44,208 bases of DNA from Rhizobium altiplani (GCF_001542405.1 NZ_LNCD01000059.1:1-44208); one strand, 5' to 3'; positions 25,662 to 35,135 are shown, counted from the first letter of the stretch. Numbers and translations are program-made. Notes: generated by a model not told the origin, from the letters alone.

Positions 25662-26543
25662 AGTAATACAAATTGACATTTTCACAGCGCAGAGACCAAG
25701 TATGGAGATTTTCATTCGCGAAATGCACATTGAATGCGAATTTGAACATGGCACTGTCGGCTTGCGCTCGCGCGGGGGTCGGACAACGCGAGCGACCCAT
25801 CCACCATGCGTCGCGCCGATTCAGCATATACCCGGAGTTCGTTAGCGGCGCGCAGTCCGCGTATGGTGATTTCGGAACGGTTTGCAACCAGGATCTTGGA
25901 ATTCGTCACGTTCAGGTCACTGGAAGTGCTTTGACCCAAAGCAGGTACGAACCAGATAGCGCTTGCCGAAGAAACCGGCATACACGTTGATGACATCTCG
26001 AACTGGCATGGTAAGGGGAATGGTGATTTTTATAGGATTTGCGATGCTGCTGCTGCCGTGGTTGCGATTGCAGCGATATTCTTTAGGCAGTGTTCAGCGC
26101 AACTCGACGACGGACGGGAACACGTGTCGGTCGAGCAGTGGCCGCCAAGGTCAACGATCGTGGTTGAAAATCAACGAAACCTCGAATTTCTGGTACTGGC
26201 CGACAGGCTGAGGTTCCAAGGCGAAAAGCTTGAACGGCACTGCTGGGACGCCTGCCCACCGGCAGGCCACTCGAGGCCACGACGGCCGCAGACGTTTTGC
26301 GGATGACTGAGATGGTGGTGCGAGGTCACAAACACGAGGTGCATGAGCCTCCGTGTTATGAACAGAATTTATCGATCCATGAAGCAAGGAAATTTTTGAT
26401 CCGACATTCCTCGTGCTATGTGCGCGGGATCACAAATTTGTCCCACCAGCCCGCCGACCGTCATCCCCGCTTGAAGACCGTCACGGGCGCGCCCGCTTCT
26501 GACAGGCCAACGCTGTCGGGAGCCAGCTTCCCGGAGAGAGATA
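25662..26543. other. Decayed stretch between nodD and the amine oxidase gene
   Basis: About 880 bp where a nod operon would normally begin, but no nodA/B/C sequence is found. Only short frames exist. On the minus strand, 26387-26355 reads LHGSINSVHN, which resembles the start of the broken cupin gene at 19940 (LHESMNSAHN), so a relic of a related gene may lie here. Nothing else is recognised. Confidence 0.4.
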
Positions 26544-27653
26544 ATGAGGAACACCAAGGTAGCTATTATCGGCGGAGGCTTTGCAGGACTGCACACCGCG
26601 CGACTGCTGCATGCGGCCGAGATCGAATTCCTGCTCATCGAGGCAAGAGCCACCCTCGGCGGCCGGATCGAGACCGTGAACGAGACAGGCCAGCCGGACG
26701 CAGACGGCTTCGACCTTGGACCGTCCTGGATCTGGCCTCGAATGCAGCCTGCGATCGCCGCGCTCGTTGCCGAACTCGATCTGCTCACGTTTGCGCAAAA
26801 CAGCGATGGCGACGTTGTCTTCGAGCGGATGTCGCGGGAATCGGCAAAGCGCTATCCCGGACTGAATCAGGAGCCCGAAGCACTGAGGTTCATCGGAGGA
26901 TCCGCTTCATTGGTTCGTGCGCTGGCGCAAGGCTTGCCTGAGGCGGCGCTGTGGTGCGGTGCGCAAGTCACCGCGATGCGTCTCAACGAAACCGGTGTCG
27001 AGCTGTCTTTGAGATTTGCCGACGGACGTATAGAGCTGATTCAGGCGTCACAGGTGATTGCGGCGCTTCCGCCGCGTATTCTGGAGGCGACCGTCCAGTT
27101 CGAGCCGGCCCAGGAGAAAGGCACGATCGAACTGTGGAGGCAAACGCCGACCTGGATGGCGCCACACGCCAAATTTTTCGCTATCTACGATCGTCCCTTC
27201 TGGCGCGAGGCAGGATTCTCCGGGACGGCGCAAAGCATGGTTGGACCTTTGACGGAGATCCATGATGCGACCACGTACTCGGGCAAGGCAGCCCTGTTCG
27301 GCTTCGTCGGGATGGGAGCCGAACAACGTGCAGCAATCGGCGCGGTCGCGCTGAAGGAGGCCTCGATCCGCCAGTTCACGCGCATCTTCGGGCCGCAAGC
27401 TGCCCATCCACGAGCGACCCTCTACAAGGACTGGGCTGCCGACCCGCTGACTGCGACATCCGCCGACTGGTTTTCCGCCGGCCACCCGAATGGCCCTGGA
27501 GGGGGCTGGATCGCTAGCCCGTGGAAAGAGCGGCTGGTCCTAGCCGGGAGCGAGACGAGCCGAGGTGAGGCCGGCTACCTTGCCGGCGCCGTACAAGCAT
27601 CTTCCCAAGCTGCCCGAGACGTCATCTCGAAACTCGTTGTCGAGCAAAGCTGA
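26544..27653 (+). CDS. Flavin-containing amine oxidase
   Basis: This is a 369-residue FAD enzyme of the monoamine oxidase family. The Rossmann dinucleotide motif is GGGFAGL near residue 10, the ribose-binding acidic residue is in LLIEARATLGGRIET, and the substrate-side motif FDLGPSWIWPRMQP follows. The C-terminal FAD motif is LAGSETSRGEAGYLAGAVQA. It oxidises an amine (or related C-N bond) with O2, giving aldehyde or ketone, ammonia and H2O2. GGAGAG lies before ATG 26544. It is a close paralog of the gene at 41499 (the alignment is colinear over the whole length). The genomic neighbour is nodD, but no complete nod box lies upstream. Confidence 0.9.
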   Translation: MRNTKVAIIGGGFAGLHTARLLHAAEIEFLLIEARATLGGRIETVNETGQPDADGFDLGPSWIWPRMQPAIAALVAELDLLTFAQNSDGDVVFERMSRESAKRYPGLNQEPEALRFIGGSASLVRALAQGLPEAALWCGAQVTAMRLNETGVELSLRFADGRIELIQASQVIAALPPRILEATVQFEPAQEKGTIELWRQTPTWMAPHAKFFAIYDRPFWREAGFSGTAQSMVGPLTEIHDATTYSGKAALFGFVGMGAEQRAAIGAVALKEASIRQFTRIFGPQAAHPRATLYKDWAADPLTATSADWFSAGHPNGPGGGWIASPWKERLVLAGSETSRGEAGYLAGAVQASSQAARDVISKLVVEQS

Positions 27654-28120
27654 AGGATAGAGGTGGTTCGGTTTGCCTGAACAGTTCCAGGCTTTCCGCG
27701 ACACAACCGCCGGGTCACAACATCAGAAGACCACCACACGAAACCTCTGGGTTCGGACTGCGGCACAGTCGCTAAGCTCGACAGAGCGATCGCCCGGGTT
27801 ATGGTCGGTGGCTTGGTTGCTGCTGTGATCGCCCGCAGTTGGTCATCTGGACCCTCGAAGCAGTTCCAGGTCACCATTTTGGGGGCAGCTTCCTCAGTCA
27901 GGCCGCACTTGCGATGCTTGCTATTCCGATCCCGTTTGCTTCCCTACGTCGGAGGCGAGACATCACAATGCGATGCCGCACGGAAGGAAAGACGCGAGAC
28001 ATGGCCGCCTACATGCACAAGCTCGAATAACCTCTTGCAAATATCGTGGCTCTGAACATCTCCTCGACGGTGATTGACGAGAGGGAATCAAGGCGGCGCT
28101 GGGAAATTCGCTTTCCGCGA
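27654..28120. other. Gene-free stretch between convergent genes
   Basis: These 467 bp lie between the amine oxidase and the MetR-like gene, which face each other. A plus-strand frame near 27839-28030 contains a hydrophobic run (GGSFLSQAALAMLAIPIPFAS) and may be a membrane-protein relic, but I cannot assign it. No clear terminator was found. Confidence 0.4.
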
Positions 28121-29020
28121 TCACGGCGAAGGCGAGCGCCCCCTCTCGCGGGCAAGCGCTAGAAAACCGTCGATGTATGATATGGTCTCCTCACCGCGCC
28201 GTACACCCAGATTGATGTTTTTCCGTATACCGGTATCGCCCACGCGTAGTGCGCGTATCGGCATTCCAACGGCGTCTTCCTGCAGCAGCCAATCCGGTAG
28301 GACCGTAACACCCCTTTTCGCACAGACGAGTTGCAGCATCAGGTCGATGGTTTCGGCCGTGCGGTGCTGACGCGGTCGGCAATGGGCGGGAACAAGGAAT
28401 TTGGTGTATATGTCCAGCCGCTCCAATGTGACCGGAACCGTGATCAGTTCCTCGTCGAGAAGATCCTGTGGCTGCACGCATTTCCGGTTGGCAAGAGGAT
28501 GGGTCGCATGCACCATCAGCACCAACTCATATTCGAAAACCGGCGTAAAGAGCAGGTCCGGCGCGTCCACGGGATCCGGTGTGATCAGAAGATCGATTTC
28601 GTACGCAAGGAGTGCCTCGACACCGTCGAACCGGAAAGCCGTACGCACGTCGAAATCGACATCGGGCCACTTGTCGAGATAAGACGTCGCAATCTTGGTC
28701 AGCCACCGCTGGCAGGGATGACATTCCATGCCAACACGAAGGGCTCCTCTCCTTCCCATAGCAAAATCGGTCAGGACCCGCTCGGCATGTTCCATTTGGG
28801 GCAGGACGCGTTCGGCCACAGAAAGCAGATACTCACCTGTCTGCGTCAACCGCAGCCCGCGGCCTGATTTCATCCATATCTTGATGCGGTGCCGTTCCTC
28901 GAACTTTGCGATCGTATGGCTCAAGGCGGATTGAGTGACGTTCAGCTTTTCGGCGGCCGCGGTAACGCTGCCTCGACGGCTGACTTCTCTCAGAATTGCA
29001 AGATGCTGACGATCAAGCAT
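28121..29020 (-). CDS. LysR-family regulator, MetR-like
   Basis: This is a 299-residue LysR regulator. The N-terminal HTH (HLAILREVSRRGSVTAAAEK, LNVTQSALSHTIAKFE) and the effector domain follow MetR closely, including GMECHPCQRWL near residue 95, a segment diagnostic of the MetR branch (MetR binds homocysteine and controls methionine synthesis). I start at ATG 29020. An ATG at 29056 would add 12 residues, and neither start has a clear Shine-Dalgarno. It lies at the downstream end of the eight-gene same-strand run, so a sulfur-linked function for that run would fit (inference). Confidence 0.88.
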   Translation of the reverse strand: MLDRQHLAILREVSRRGSVTAAAEKLNVTQSALSHTIAKFEERHRIKIWMKSGRGLRLTQTGEYLLSVAERVLPQMEHAERVLTDFAMGRRGALRVGMECHPCQRWLTKIATSYLDKWPDVDFDVRTAFRFDGVEALLAYEIDLLITPDPVDAPDLLFTPVFEYELVLMVHATHPLANRKCVQPQDLLDEELITVPVTLERLDIYTKFLVPAHCRPRQHRTAETIDLMLQLVCAKRGVTVLPDWLLQEDAVGMPIRALRVGDTGIRKNINLGVRRGEETISYIDGFLALARERGRSPSP

Positions 29021-29223
29021 TATGATGCCATTTATGAACCGAAGGATCAATGACATTTCTGATCATAATGCATTGCTGCTAACCTCGTCGTCAACCAAGC
29101 TCTGCCCAAGCCTCGCGATGGACGAAGGGATACTCCAGTGATCTTTTTCGATGCGGTCGTTCGTGGCTTCCATGGCTACGATCAATCCTTCTTTTGAAAA
29201 TGTGTGAGTACGTCGCTCGCTGA

Positions 29224-30351
29224 TCACGCAGCCAGGTCGGAAGCGACCCGGTCGAGCACAGAGCAGCACTCATTGAGCTCCGACAGGCGAATGTATTCAT
29301 CGACCTTGTGCGCTCGGTCGACGTTACCGGGACCGCAGATGATTGAGGGAATACCGGTTTTCGCAAAAAGCCCGGCTTCGGTCCCGTAGCTCACCGCGCG
29401 GATGGGGTTCCGGCCAGTTGCCCTCGTCATCAATGTGGCCAAATCGGAATCTTCCGGGAGTTCCATTCCTGGATATTCGGACAAGCGATCAGCTTTGACT
29501 TTGAGTCCAACCTTTTCAAGCTCGGGAAAGGCCTTGAAAATCGGTTCAAGCAGTGAGTAGGGCTCCGCGCCGGGAATGGCTCTAACCTCGACATCAAAGC
29601 TTGCGAACTGCGGTATGACGTTAAGTGACAGACCTCCTTCGATCACACCGACCTGAAGGGTCGAGTATGACGGCAAAAAGAGTTCATTCTGCTGCCCGTG
29701 CTTCAGCAGATCCGACTGAGCCACCGCCTTGGCCAATAAGGTGGACAGTCCGTGAATGGCATTGAGCCCGCGATCGGGTCTCGACGAATGACCGGCTGTT
29801 CCTTCGACTGTGAATTTGACGGCGGCCTTCCCCTTGTGCGCAAGAATCGGGATCATCTGGCTTGGCTCTCCGACAATGCAGCTCGCCGGCAAGGCGCAGA
29901 TCGACGGAATTGCCTCGATCATATGGGGAACGCCTCGACATCCTGCCTCTTCGTCGTAGGAAAATGCAAAGTGAAGGGGGCGACGGAGTTTTTCCGCATT
30001 GACTCCAGCTGCGACGGCCATGGCAGCGGCAAGAAACCCTTTCATATCGCTGGTGCCGCGGCCGTAAAGGCGATCGCCCCCTTGTCGAAGCGCGAACGCC
30101 GGCGATGTCCAAGGCTGACCCTCTATGGGCACGACATCCGTATGACCCGAGAGAATGATGCCGGCTCGATCACGCGGTCCCATGCTCACGAACAGATTTG
30201 AACGATTTCCTTCCGGACCGGGCAGCTCGCTCACATGCGCGCCGAGCGCAGCGAAATAGTCCCTGATGTAAGAGACGATCGGCGCGTTCGCCGAGCCCAC
30301 GACGGATGGAAAACCTATCAACTTTTCAAGAATTTCACGAGCGTTTGCCAT
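29224..30351 (-). CDS. Acetylornithine deacetylase-family (ArgE/DapE, M20A) deacylase
   Basis: This is a 375-residue dizinc hydrolase of the ArgE/DapE branch. Metal-site motifs are SGHTDVVP (H70, D72), GRGTSDMKGF (98-107) and YDEEAGCRG, with GTAGHSSRPDRGLNA in the dimerisation lid. The usual ArgE length is 370-390. GGAGG 8 nt before ATG 30351 sets the start; a TTG 21 nt upstream is not needed. It follows the aldehyde dehydrogenase by 22 nt. True ArgE acts in arginine synthesis, but this copy sits with a catabolic monooxygenase and an acetyltransferase, so removal of an N-acetyl group from an intermediate is more likely (inference). Confidence 0.9.
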   Translation of the reverse strand: MANAREILEKLIGFPSVVGSANAPIVSYIRDYFAALGAHVSELPGPEGNRSNLFVSMGPRDRAGIILSGHTDVVPIEGQPWTSPAFALRQGGDRLYGRGTSDMKGFLAAAMAVAAGVNAEKLRRPLHFAFSYDEEAGCRGVPHMIEAIPSICALPASCIVGEPSQMIPILAHKGKAAVKFTVEGTAGHSSRPDRGLNAIHGLSTLLAKAVAQSDLLKHGQQNELFLPSYSTLQVGVIEGGLSLNVIPQFASFDVEVRAIPGAEPYSLLEPIFKAFPELEKVGLKVKADRLSEYPGMELPEDSDLATLMTRATGRNPIRAVSYGTEAGLFAKTGIPSIICGPGNVDRAHKVDEYIRLSELNECCSVLDRVASDLAA

Positions 30352-30373
30352 AATGCGTACCTCCGGCGCCAAT

Positions 30374-31837
30374 TCAGATTTCGATCAAAACGCTCTTTAG
30401 CCGACGGTTGGATTTGTAGGCTTCCTTGCCAAGGTCCTTGCCGATACCGGATGCCTTGTAACCACCGGTCGGGAGGATGTGGTCGCGCGAGCGCCCGTAA
30501 CGATTGACCCAAACTGTCCCTGCCTCAACGCGTTTGACCGCCCGCATTGCCTGCGACAGATCCTTCGAGAACACGCCGGCGGCAAGACCGTAGGTTGGAT
30601 GATCACTCAATTCGAAGGCTTCTTCTTCGTCACCGAACGTTTGAACGGTGATGACCGGGCCAAATATTTCCTCGACCAGCGCGGGAGAATCCTTCTCTAC
30701 GCCGCTAAGAATCGTGGGCTCATAGAAATATCCATCACGATCCATGCGTTTCCCGCCTATGATTGCCTCGGCTCCTTCAGAGACTGCCGCATCGACGATG
30801 GTCTCAATGCGCGCGATTTGGTGCGCGGAAATGACGGGGGAATAGTTGCTTGTAGCATCCCAAGTTGGGCCCGCATGGTAGGACGTCATCGCTGCCGCCA
30901 GAAGCCCCATGAACTCGCCTGAGACACGCTGATCGATAATCAGCCTTGTGCCGGCAACGCATGTTTGCCCGGCATTCAGCATGATGCTTCCGGCGATGCA
31001 CCGGGCGGCCACCTTGAGGTCGGCGGAAGGAAAGACGATCTGAGGACTCTTCCCCCCGAGCTCCAGCGTCATAGGTTTGATCTGGGTCGACGCGATTTTT
31101 TTCATGATCGCACCTCCAGCAAGAGTGGAGCCGGTGAAACTGACCTTGGCGATATCGGAATGCGCAATGAGGCTCGCGCCCGTCGTCATTCCGTCACCCA
31201 AGACGACGTTTACGATGCCAGCTGGTATTCCTGCTTTGATGGCAAGCTGCGCGATGTAGATCGTGGAGAACGGTGTCAACTCGGAGGGCTTAAGAACAAT
31301 GGCGTTACCGGCCGCCAAAGCAGGCGCCATTTTCCAACCCGCCATAGAGACTGGCACGTTCCAAGGCGTGATTGCCCCGACGACACCGTAGGGTTCACTG
31401 AGGATCATGCCGAGATGGTTGCCATCTGTCGGAACCACATCGCCGCCTTCCTTGTCGGCCATCTCAGCGAAGAAACGAATTTGTTCGGCGGTCACGGCAA
31501 CATCGATCGAAACGGACTGCGCGATCGGCCGTGAAGAAGAAATCGACTCCAACTGGCCGATCTTTTCGCCTTCGGCAACGATGAAATCTGCCCAACGGTG
31601 CATGACTTCGGTGCGTTCGCGGGGCCGGCGCATTCCCCACCCACTCGTCTTGAGAGCGGCTTTGGCGGTCGAAACAGCCTGATCGACGATCTCGGGACCT
31701 CCCAATGGGCAGGAAGCGTAGTTGATACCATCTGAGGGGCGTTGCAGCTCGATTCCCGAACTGTCGATAATCAGCCGGTCACCGATCCAGTGGCCAATCG
31801 GCATTTCGACGAGTTCTGGTTTGAATGAACTGGCCAT
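30374..31837 (-). CDS. Aldehyde dehydrogenase family protein
   Basis: This is a 487-residue NAD(P)-dependent aldehyde dehydrogenase. E259 lies in LELGGKSPQIVF and C293 in LNAGQTCVAGTRL; PWNVPVS and FTGSTLAGG bind the cofactor. It is full-length and intact. It sits between a sodium symporter gene and a deacylase gene in a run with a two-component FMN monooxygenase, so it could oxidise the aldehyde that such a monooxygenase releases (inference). It is not closely similar to the aldehyde dehydrogenase at 5086. Confidence 0.92.
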   Translation of the reverse strand: MASSFKPELVEMPIGHWIGDRLIIDSSGIELQRPSDGINYASCPLGGPEIVDQAVSTAKAALKTSGWGMRRPRERTEVMHRWADFIVAEGEKIGQLESISSSRPIAQSVSIDVAVTAEQIRFFAEMADKEGGDVVPTDGNHLGMILSEPYGVVGAITPWNVPVSMAGWKMAPALAAGNAIVLKPSELTPFSTIYIAQLAIKAGIPAGIVNVVLGDGMTTGASLIAHSDIAKVSFTGSTLAGGAIMKKIASTQIKPMTLELGGKSPQIVFPSADLKVAARCIAGSIMLNAGQTCVAGTRLIIDQRVSGEFMGLLAAAMTSYHAGPTWDATSNYSPVISAHQIARIETIVDAAVSEGAEAIIGGKRMDRDGYFYEPTILSGVEKDSPALVEEIFGPVITVQTFGDEEEAFELSDHPTYGLAAGVFSKDLSQAMRAVKRVEAGTVWVNRYGRSRDHILPTGGYKASGIGKDLGKEAYKSNRRLKSVLIEI

Positions 31838-31903
31838 GGGTTATCAACCTTTTCTGCAAAGTTTTTCGGCCACCACCTGAGGCAGCGACGTTGGGGCCTG
31901 TAT

Positions 31904-31930
31904 GGGCGGGGAGCAATGCCCTCCCCGCCC
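31904..31930 (-). terminator. Strong GC hairpin behind the symporter gene
   Basis: GGGCGGGGAG (31904-31913) and CTCCCCGCCC (31921-31930) form a perfect 10-bp stem with a 7-nt loop, 6 bp after the symporter stop and about 65 bp before the aldehyde dehydrogenase start. No U-tract follows on the minus strand, so it may attenuate or protect the transcript rather than end it fully. Confidence 0.55.
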
Positions 31931-31936
31931 GATTGA

Positions 31937-33034
31937 TCAAGCTTCACGGACCTGTTGTGCGCCGGCGCTTTCGGGTTTGCGGGTCACGAGCGTAACAAAC
32001 ACGAGAGTGATTACGTTGAGCGCCAAAGCCACGATACCGACGTTCAGATCCTGCAATGGCGACGGCAGGAAAGGGAACAGGGCGCCAACAGTGCTTTTGG
32101 TAAGCGAAACCCAGGCCACAGTTGCTTCGCCGACAACGATCCTGACGATGGCAGCGGAGCGGGTAACGGGGTTATTCTTCCTTAGGCTCATCAAAAGGAC
32201 CGGGAAGAGCTGTGTTACGAATGCATAGGCCATGAGGAGCAGCGAGACGATTGTGTCGCCACCGCCAAATGTGGCGGTAAACGTATGCGGCCACATATAA
32301 AAGCCCAACGTCGAAAGCAGCACCGTCGAGGCATACCAGGTGGTGCTTTGGCCAGTCGGTGCCAAGGCCAAGAAACCGGGCTTTGCCTGGTTTAAAGCTT
32401 CGAACATCGGTCCGATGCCACCGTAGTAATGATAAGGCAGATAAAGGCCGAGAAACACCGCAACGAACATCACCAGAATGTCCTTGACGACAGCAGTCCA
32501 TGCCGACCCGTGGATGCCAGACACGAAAACGTAGAGCGCCACGATTATAGCGCCGACCCAGATTCCCTGGGTGGACGAGATCGATGAGTATGATGCAACG
32601 TTGATAATAATGCCCAAGCCCTTGAGTTGAAGGACAAGATACGGAATGAGCGCCACGACTCCGACCACCGCGACAACATCGCCAAGTGTTTGACTTTCAT
32701 GCTCAAAAAAATCCGGCTGCGACAAAAGCCCCTTCTCCTTGGCGTAGCGCCAGACCGGCGGCAGAAGCCAATAGGAGAGAATGAAGCAAAGGCTTCCATA
32801 GCCAAGTAGGTAAAACGCTGCCGCTCCTTTGCCGTACGCAAACCCGCTGCCGCCGAGAAAGACGAACGTCGTGAAGATTTCGCCCGCCATCAGAAGGAAA
32901 ACAATGAGCGTACCAAAGCCGCGCCCGCCGACGGACCATTGCTCGAGGCTCATGTCCTTGCCGCGCCTTGCGCGAAGTCCAAGCCCAAGTGCAACGACCA
33001 GGATTCCGAAGATGAAAAAGTGTGCGCTGTTCAC
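31937..33034 (-). CDS. Sodium:solute symporter (SSS family), apparently with internal deletion
   Basis: This 365-residue membrane protein is of the SSS family, MctP/PanF-like branch, whose members are usually 480-500 residues. N-terminal and C-terminal parts match the family (GSGFAYGKGAAAFYLLGYG, LSQPDFFEHESQTLGDVV, GFYMWPHTFTATF, IVSLLLMAYAFVTQLFPVLL). At residues 256-257, FTATF runs straight into GGGDTIVSLLL. In the family these are separated by about 100-130 residues with three membrane helices, so the middle seems to be missing in frame. The start is a GTG overlapping the DUF3311 stop. It would import an organic acid or amino acid with sodium if functional, but transport is doubtful. Confidence 0.8.
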   Translation of the reverse strand: MNSAHFFIFGILVVALGLGLRARRGKDMSLEQWSVGGRGFGTLIVFLLMAGEIFTTFVFLGGSGFAYGKGAAAFYLLGYGSLCFILSYWLLPPVWRYAKEKGLLSQPDFFEHESQTLGDVVAVVGVVALIPYLVLQLKGLGIIINVASYSSISSTQGIWVGAIIVALYVFVSGIHGSAWTAVVKDILVMFVAVFLGLYLPYHYYGGIGPMFEALNQAKPGFLALAPTGQSTTWYASTVLLSTLGFYMWPHTFTATFGGGDTIVSLLLMAYAFVTQLFPVLLMSLRKNNPVTRSAAIVRIVVGEATVAWVSLTKSTVGALFPFLPSPLQDLNVGIVALALNVITLVFVTLVTRKPESAGAQQVREA

Positions 33035-33243
33035 TTGCTGGCTCCTTCCAAATCATCGGAGCCATGTGCGCCGCTCGCTTTGTCAACGACATAGATGCAA
33101 GCCATTGCGACCGAGGTCAGCACAAGCATGAGGGACAGCCATGCCAGAACGAATGGCATGCCCAAAAGGAACGGTTCGACCCGGTTCAGGAAGAATGGCG
33201 CAACGAGGACCGGGATCAAGGCCAGTATGTGTATAGGTCGCAT
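33031..33243 (-). CDS. DUF3311 small membrane protein (symporter partner)
   Basis: This 70-residue protein has two hydrophobic segments (ILALIPVLVAPFFLNRVEPF, LLGMPFVLAWLSLMLVLTSV) with the RVEP-FxxGMPF pattern of DUF3311. These proteins are nearly always encoded directly before an SSS-family symporter and are thought to be its accessory subunit. Its stop overlaps the symporter GTG. AGAGGA precedes ATG 33243. The 112 bp upstream may hold a promoter, but none is obvious. Confidence 0.88.
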   Translation of the reverse strand: MRPIHILALIPVLVAPFFLNRVEPFLLGMPFVLAWLSLMLVLTSVAMACIYVVDKASGAHGSDDLEGASK

Positions 33244-33355
33244 GGTTCCATCCTCTTGTTAAGCGACACAGAAAATTGCTCCGCTCTTGCGGCGGATTTC
33301 TTCACCCCGCCTTTTCGGCCCGTTTGCCGAATGGCGAGTTCATGTCAGTTGATTG

Positions 33356-34618
33356 CTAGCGTTTGCCGCCAGCGATGCGCTTTGCATCCGGATCAGAACG
33401 CAGGCGCCACATGGCGACGCAGCCGATGATCGGGCCGACCGCCAGCATCATGAATGCGCCCGACCAGCCCAAGATTTCCTGAACGATAGGCACGATTTGA
33501 ATGCTAGCCATGGTGAGCAAAAATCCAGCGCATGTCTGAGCAGTCAGCAAGGTTCCGACGGAGCTCGGCTCGGCAAGTTCTGCAATAGTTGCAGAGAATT
33601 GCGCAGAGTCGGCAATGACGCTAATGCCCCATAGGACAACAAGAGGAGCCAGAATGACCAGCGGTGCATGGTAGAGCCATCCAACGGTTGCCGCACACGT
33701 ACCGCTCACCGCCATTGCGGCTATCGTCACAAAAGTCCGACCAATGCGGTCCGCTAGGAGGCCACCTAGCCACGAGCCGACCGCTCCCGACGCGATCGCT
33801 ACGAACGTCAACCAGGCGGCCATTGTATTCGAGTTGGCGAATCCACGTTCGGCGAACGATTGATGTAGAAACACTGTAAGCCATGCCCACATGGCGTAGA
33901 GTTCCCACATGTGACCCAAATAACCGAGATTGGCCTTGCGGATTGACGGCCGGCGCCAGCTCTGGGCGATTTTGGAAAAGTCGACCGCCGTTGCTCGGCG
34001 GATATTCCGACCCAAACGCACGAAGCAGATGAGGACGGCTGCAAGTAAAGCGGACCCTGACGCGACGAGATAGATGTTTTTCCAGTTCACCTCGACTGTC
34101 GCGGCCAGCAAATGCGGGCTCGCCGAGCCAAGGGTGAGCGCACCAACGAGAAGCCCGATCAAAAGACCAAGATCTTTGTTAGCCCAGGTTGCAGCCATGC
34201 GCATGCCGACCGGATAGACGCCGGCCATACAAAGACCTGTCAAGAACCGGAGGAAGACGACCGGCAGACCAGTTGGCGCGCTAAAGACGAGGCAGAGAGT
34301 TGCCAAACCTGCGATTGCCGCGCAACCCGAGAAAAGCCGCCGAGGATCGTACCGATCAGGGAGCGAGAAAAGGGCCGAGACAATAGTTCCCGCAACGAAT
34401 CCGATCTGGACTGTTGTCGTCAGGAACGCCTCTTCCGTTGACGTTATTGACTGATGTTGCTTGATGCTTGCGATCGCCGCGCTGGATGAAAACCACACGC
34501 TCATTGCTGAGACCTGTGCGGCAAGGATCAGGGCCAAGGCACCCCATTTGTCCTTGCTCGCAGGTTTTCCGGACGGGATGGCAAGAGATCGTGGACTGAC
34601 GTTAACGCGCCTGCCCAT
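33356..34618 (-). CDS. MFS transporter
   Basis: This is a 420-residue major facilitator with twelve predicted hydrophobic segments. Motif A-like loops are visible in both halves (LPDRYDPRRLF and GGLLADRIGRTFV), with GLCMAGVYPVGMRMAATWAN in TM4-5. The length is normal. It lies 4 nt after the flavin reductase gene, so it is co-transcribed with the monooxygenase pair and may import its substrate or export a product. The substrate is unknown. Confidence 0.88.
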   Translation of the reverse strand: MGRRVNVSPRSLAIPSGKPASKDKWGALALILAAQVSAMSVWFSSSAAIASIKQHQSITSTEEAFLTTTVQIGFVAGTIVSALFSLPDRYDPRRLFSGCAAIAGLATLCLVFSAPTGLPVVFLRFLTGLCMAGVYPVGMRMAATWANKDLGLLIGLLVGALTLGSASPHLLAATVEVNWKNIYLVASGSALLAAVLICFVRLGRNIRRATAVDFSKIAQSWRRPSIRKANLGYLGHMWELYAMWAWLTVFLHQSFAERGFANSNTMAAWLTFVAIASGAVGSWLGGLLADRIGRTFVTIAAMAVSGTCAATVGWLYHAPLVILAPLVVLWGISVIADSAQFSATIAELAEPSSVGTLLTAQTCAGFLLTMASIQIVPIVQEILGWSGAFMMLAVGPIIGCVAMWRLRSDPDAKRIAGGKR

Positions 34619-34622
34619 CGTT

Positions 34623-35135
34623 CTAAGTCCTGGCCTCGGCTGGACCGCCCATATTCACACCGACTCGGTGAAAATCCCGACCGAAATATATCAAGCCGTC
34701 AGAACCCGGCTGATTTTGGACTGCTTTCACCCGGCAGTAAAAAACTGTGTGCGTGCCAACTTCCGAGACGGAATCGACCTGGCAATCGATGGCACACACG
34801 GCTCCGTTAAGAACGGGTGCGCCGGTTTCGAGAACGCTCCACTTGGCGCAAGCAAGACGTTCGGTGACAGACAGGCCTTTGGTGGCAAATTGCATTGCGA
34901 CATGGCGCTGGTCGGCCGACAGAACATTGACGCAAATATTGCCATTCTTTCGAATGATTTCGTTGTTTGCACTCGCTCGGTTGATGCAGACGAGCAAGGT
35001 AGGAGGCTCGTCCGTCACGGAGCAGACAGCGGAGACTGTGCAGCCAGCAGTGCCTGCCGCACCGTCAGACGTAATGATATTCACCGCGGCAGCGAGACCG
35101 GCCATCGCATCGCGATATTGGGATTTGTCGATCAT
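34623..35135 (-). CDS. Flavin reductase (RutF/HpaC-like), partner of the monooxygenase
   Basis: This 170-residue flavin reductase domain protein shows AAVNIITSDGAAGTAGCTVS and AVCSVTDEPPTLLVCINR, then a NGNICVNVLSADQ strand and GRDFHRVG at the end, as in the HpaC/RutF/NtaB family. It supplies reduced FMN to a two-component monooxygenase. It begins 27 nt after the monooxygenase stop, with a strong GGAGGAGG site 7 nt before its ATG. Genes for the two components are adjacent as expected. Confidence 0.9.
   Translation of the reverse strand: MIDKSQYRDAMAGLAAAVNIITSDGAAGTAGCTVSAVCSVTDEPPTLLVCINRASANNEIIRKNGNICVNVLSADQRHVAMQFATKGLSVTERLACAKWSVLETGAPVLNGAVCAIDCQVDSVSEVGTHTVFYCRVKAVQNQPGSDGLIYFGRDFHRVGVNMGGPAEART

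Noticed and set aside
25963..26306. Short membrane-like frame MVIFIGFAMLLLPWLRL
   Set aside because: Overlapping frames are equally open, there is no ribosome binding site, and no family is recognised. Kept only as part of the decayed stretch.
29224..30351. Assigning the ArgE-like protein to arginine biosynthesis (argE)
   Set aside because: Alphaproteobacteria usually use ArgJ, and this copy stands in a catabolic run. The family name is given without the symbol.
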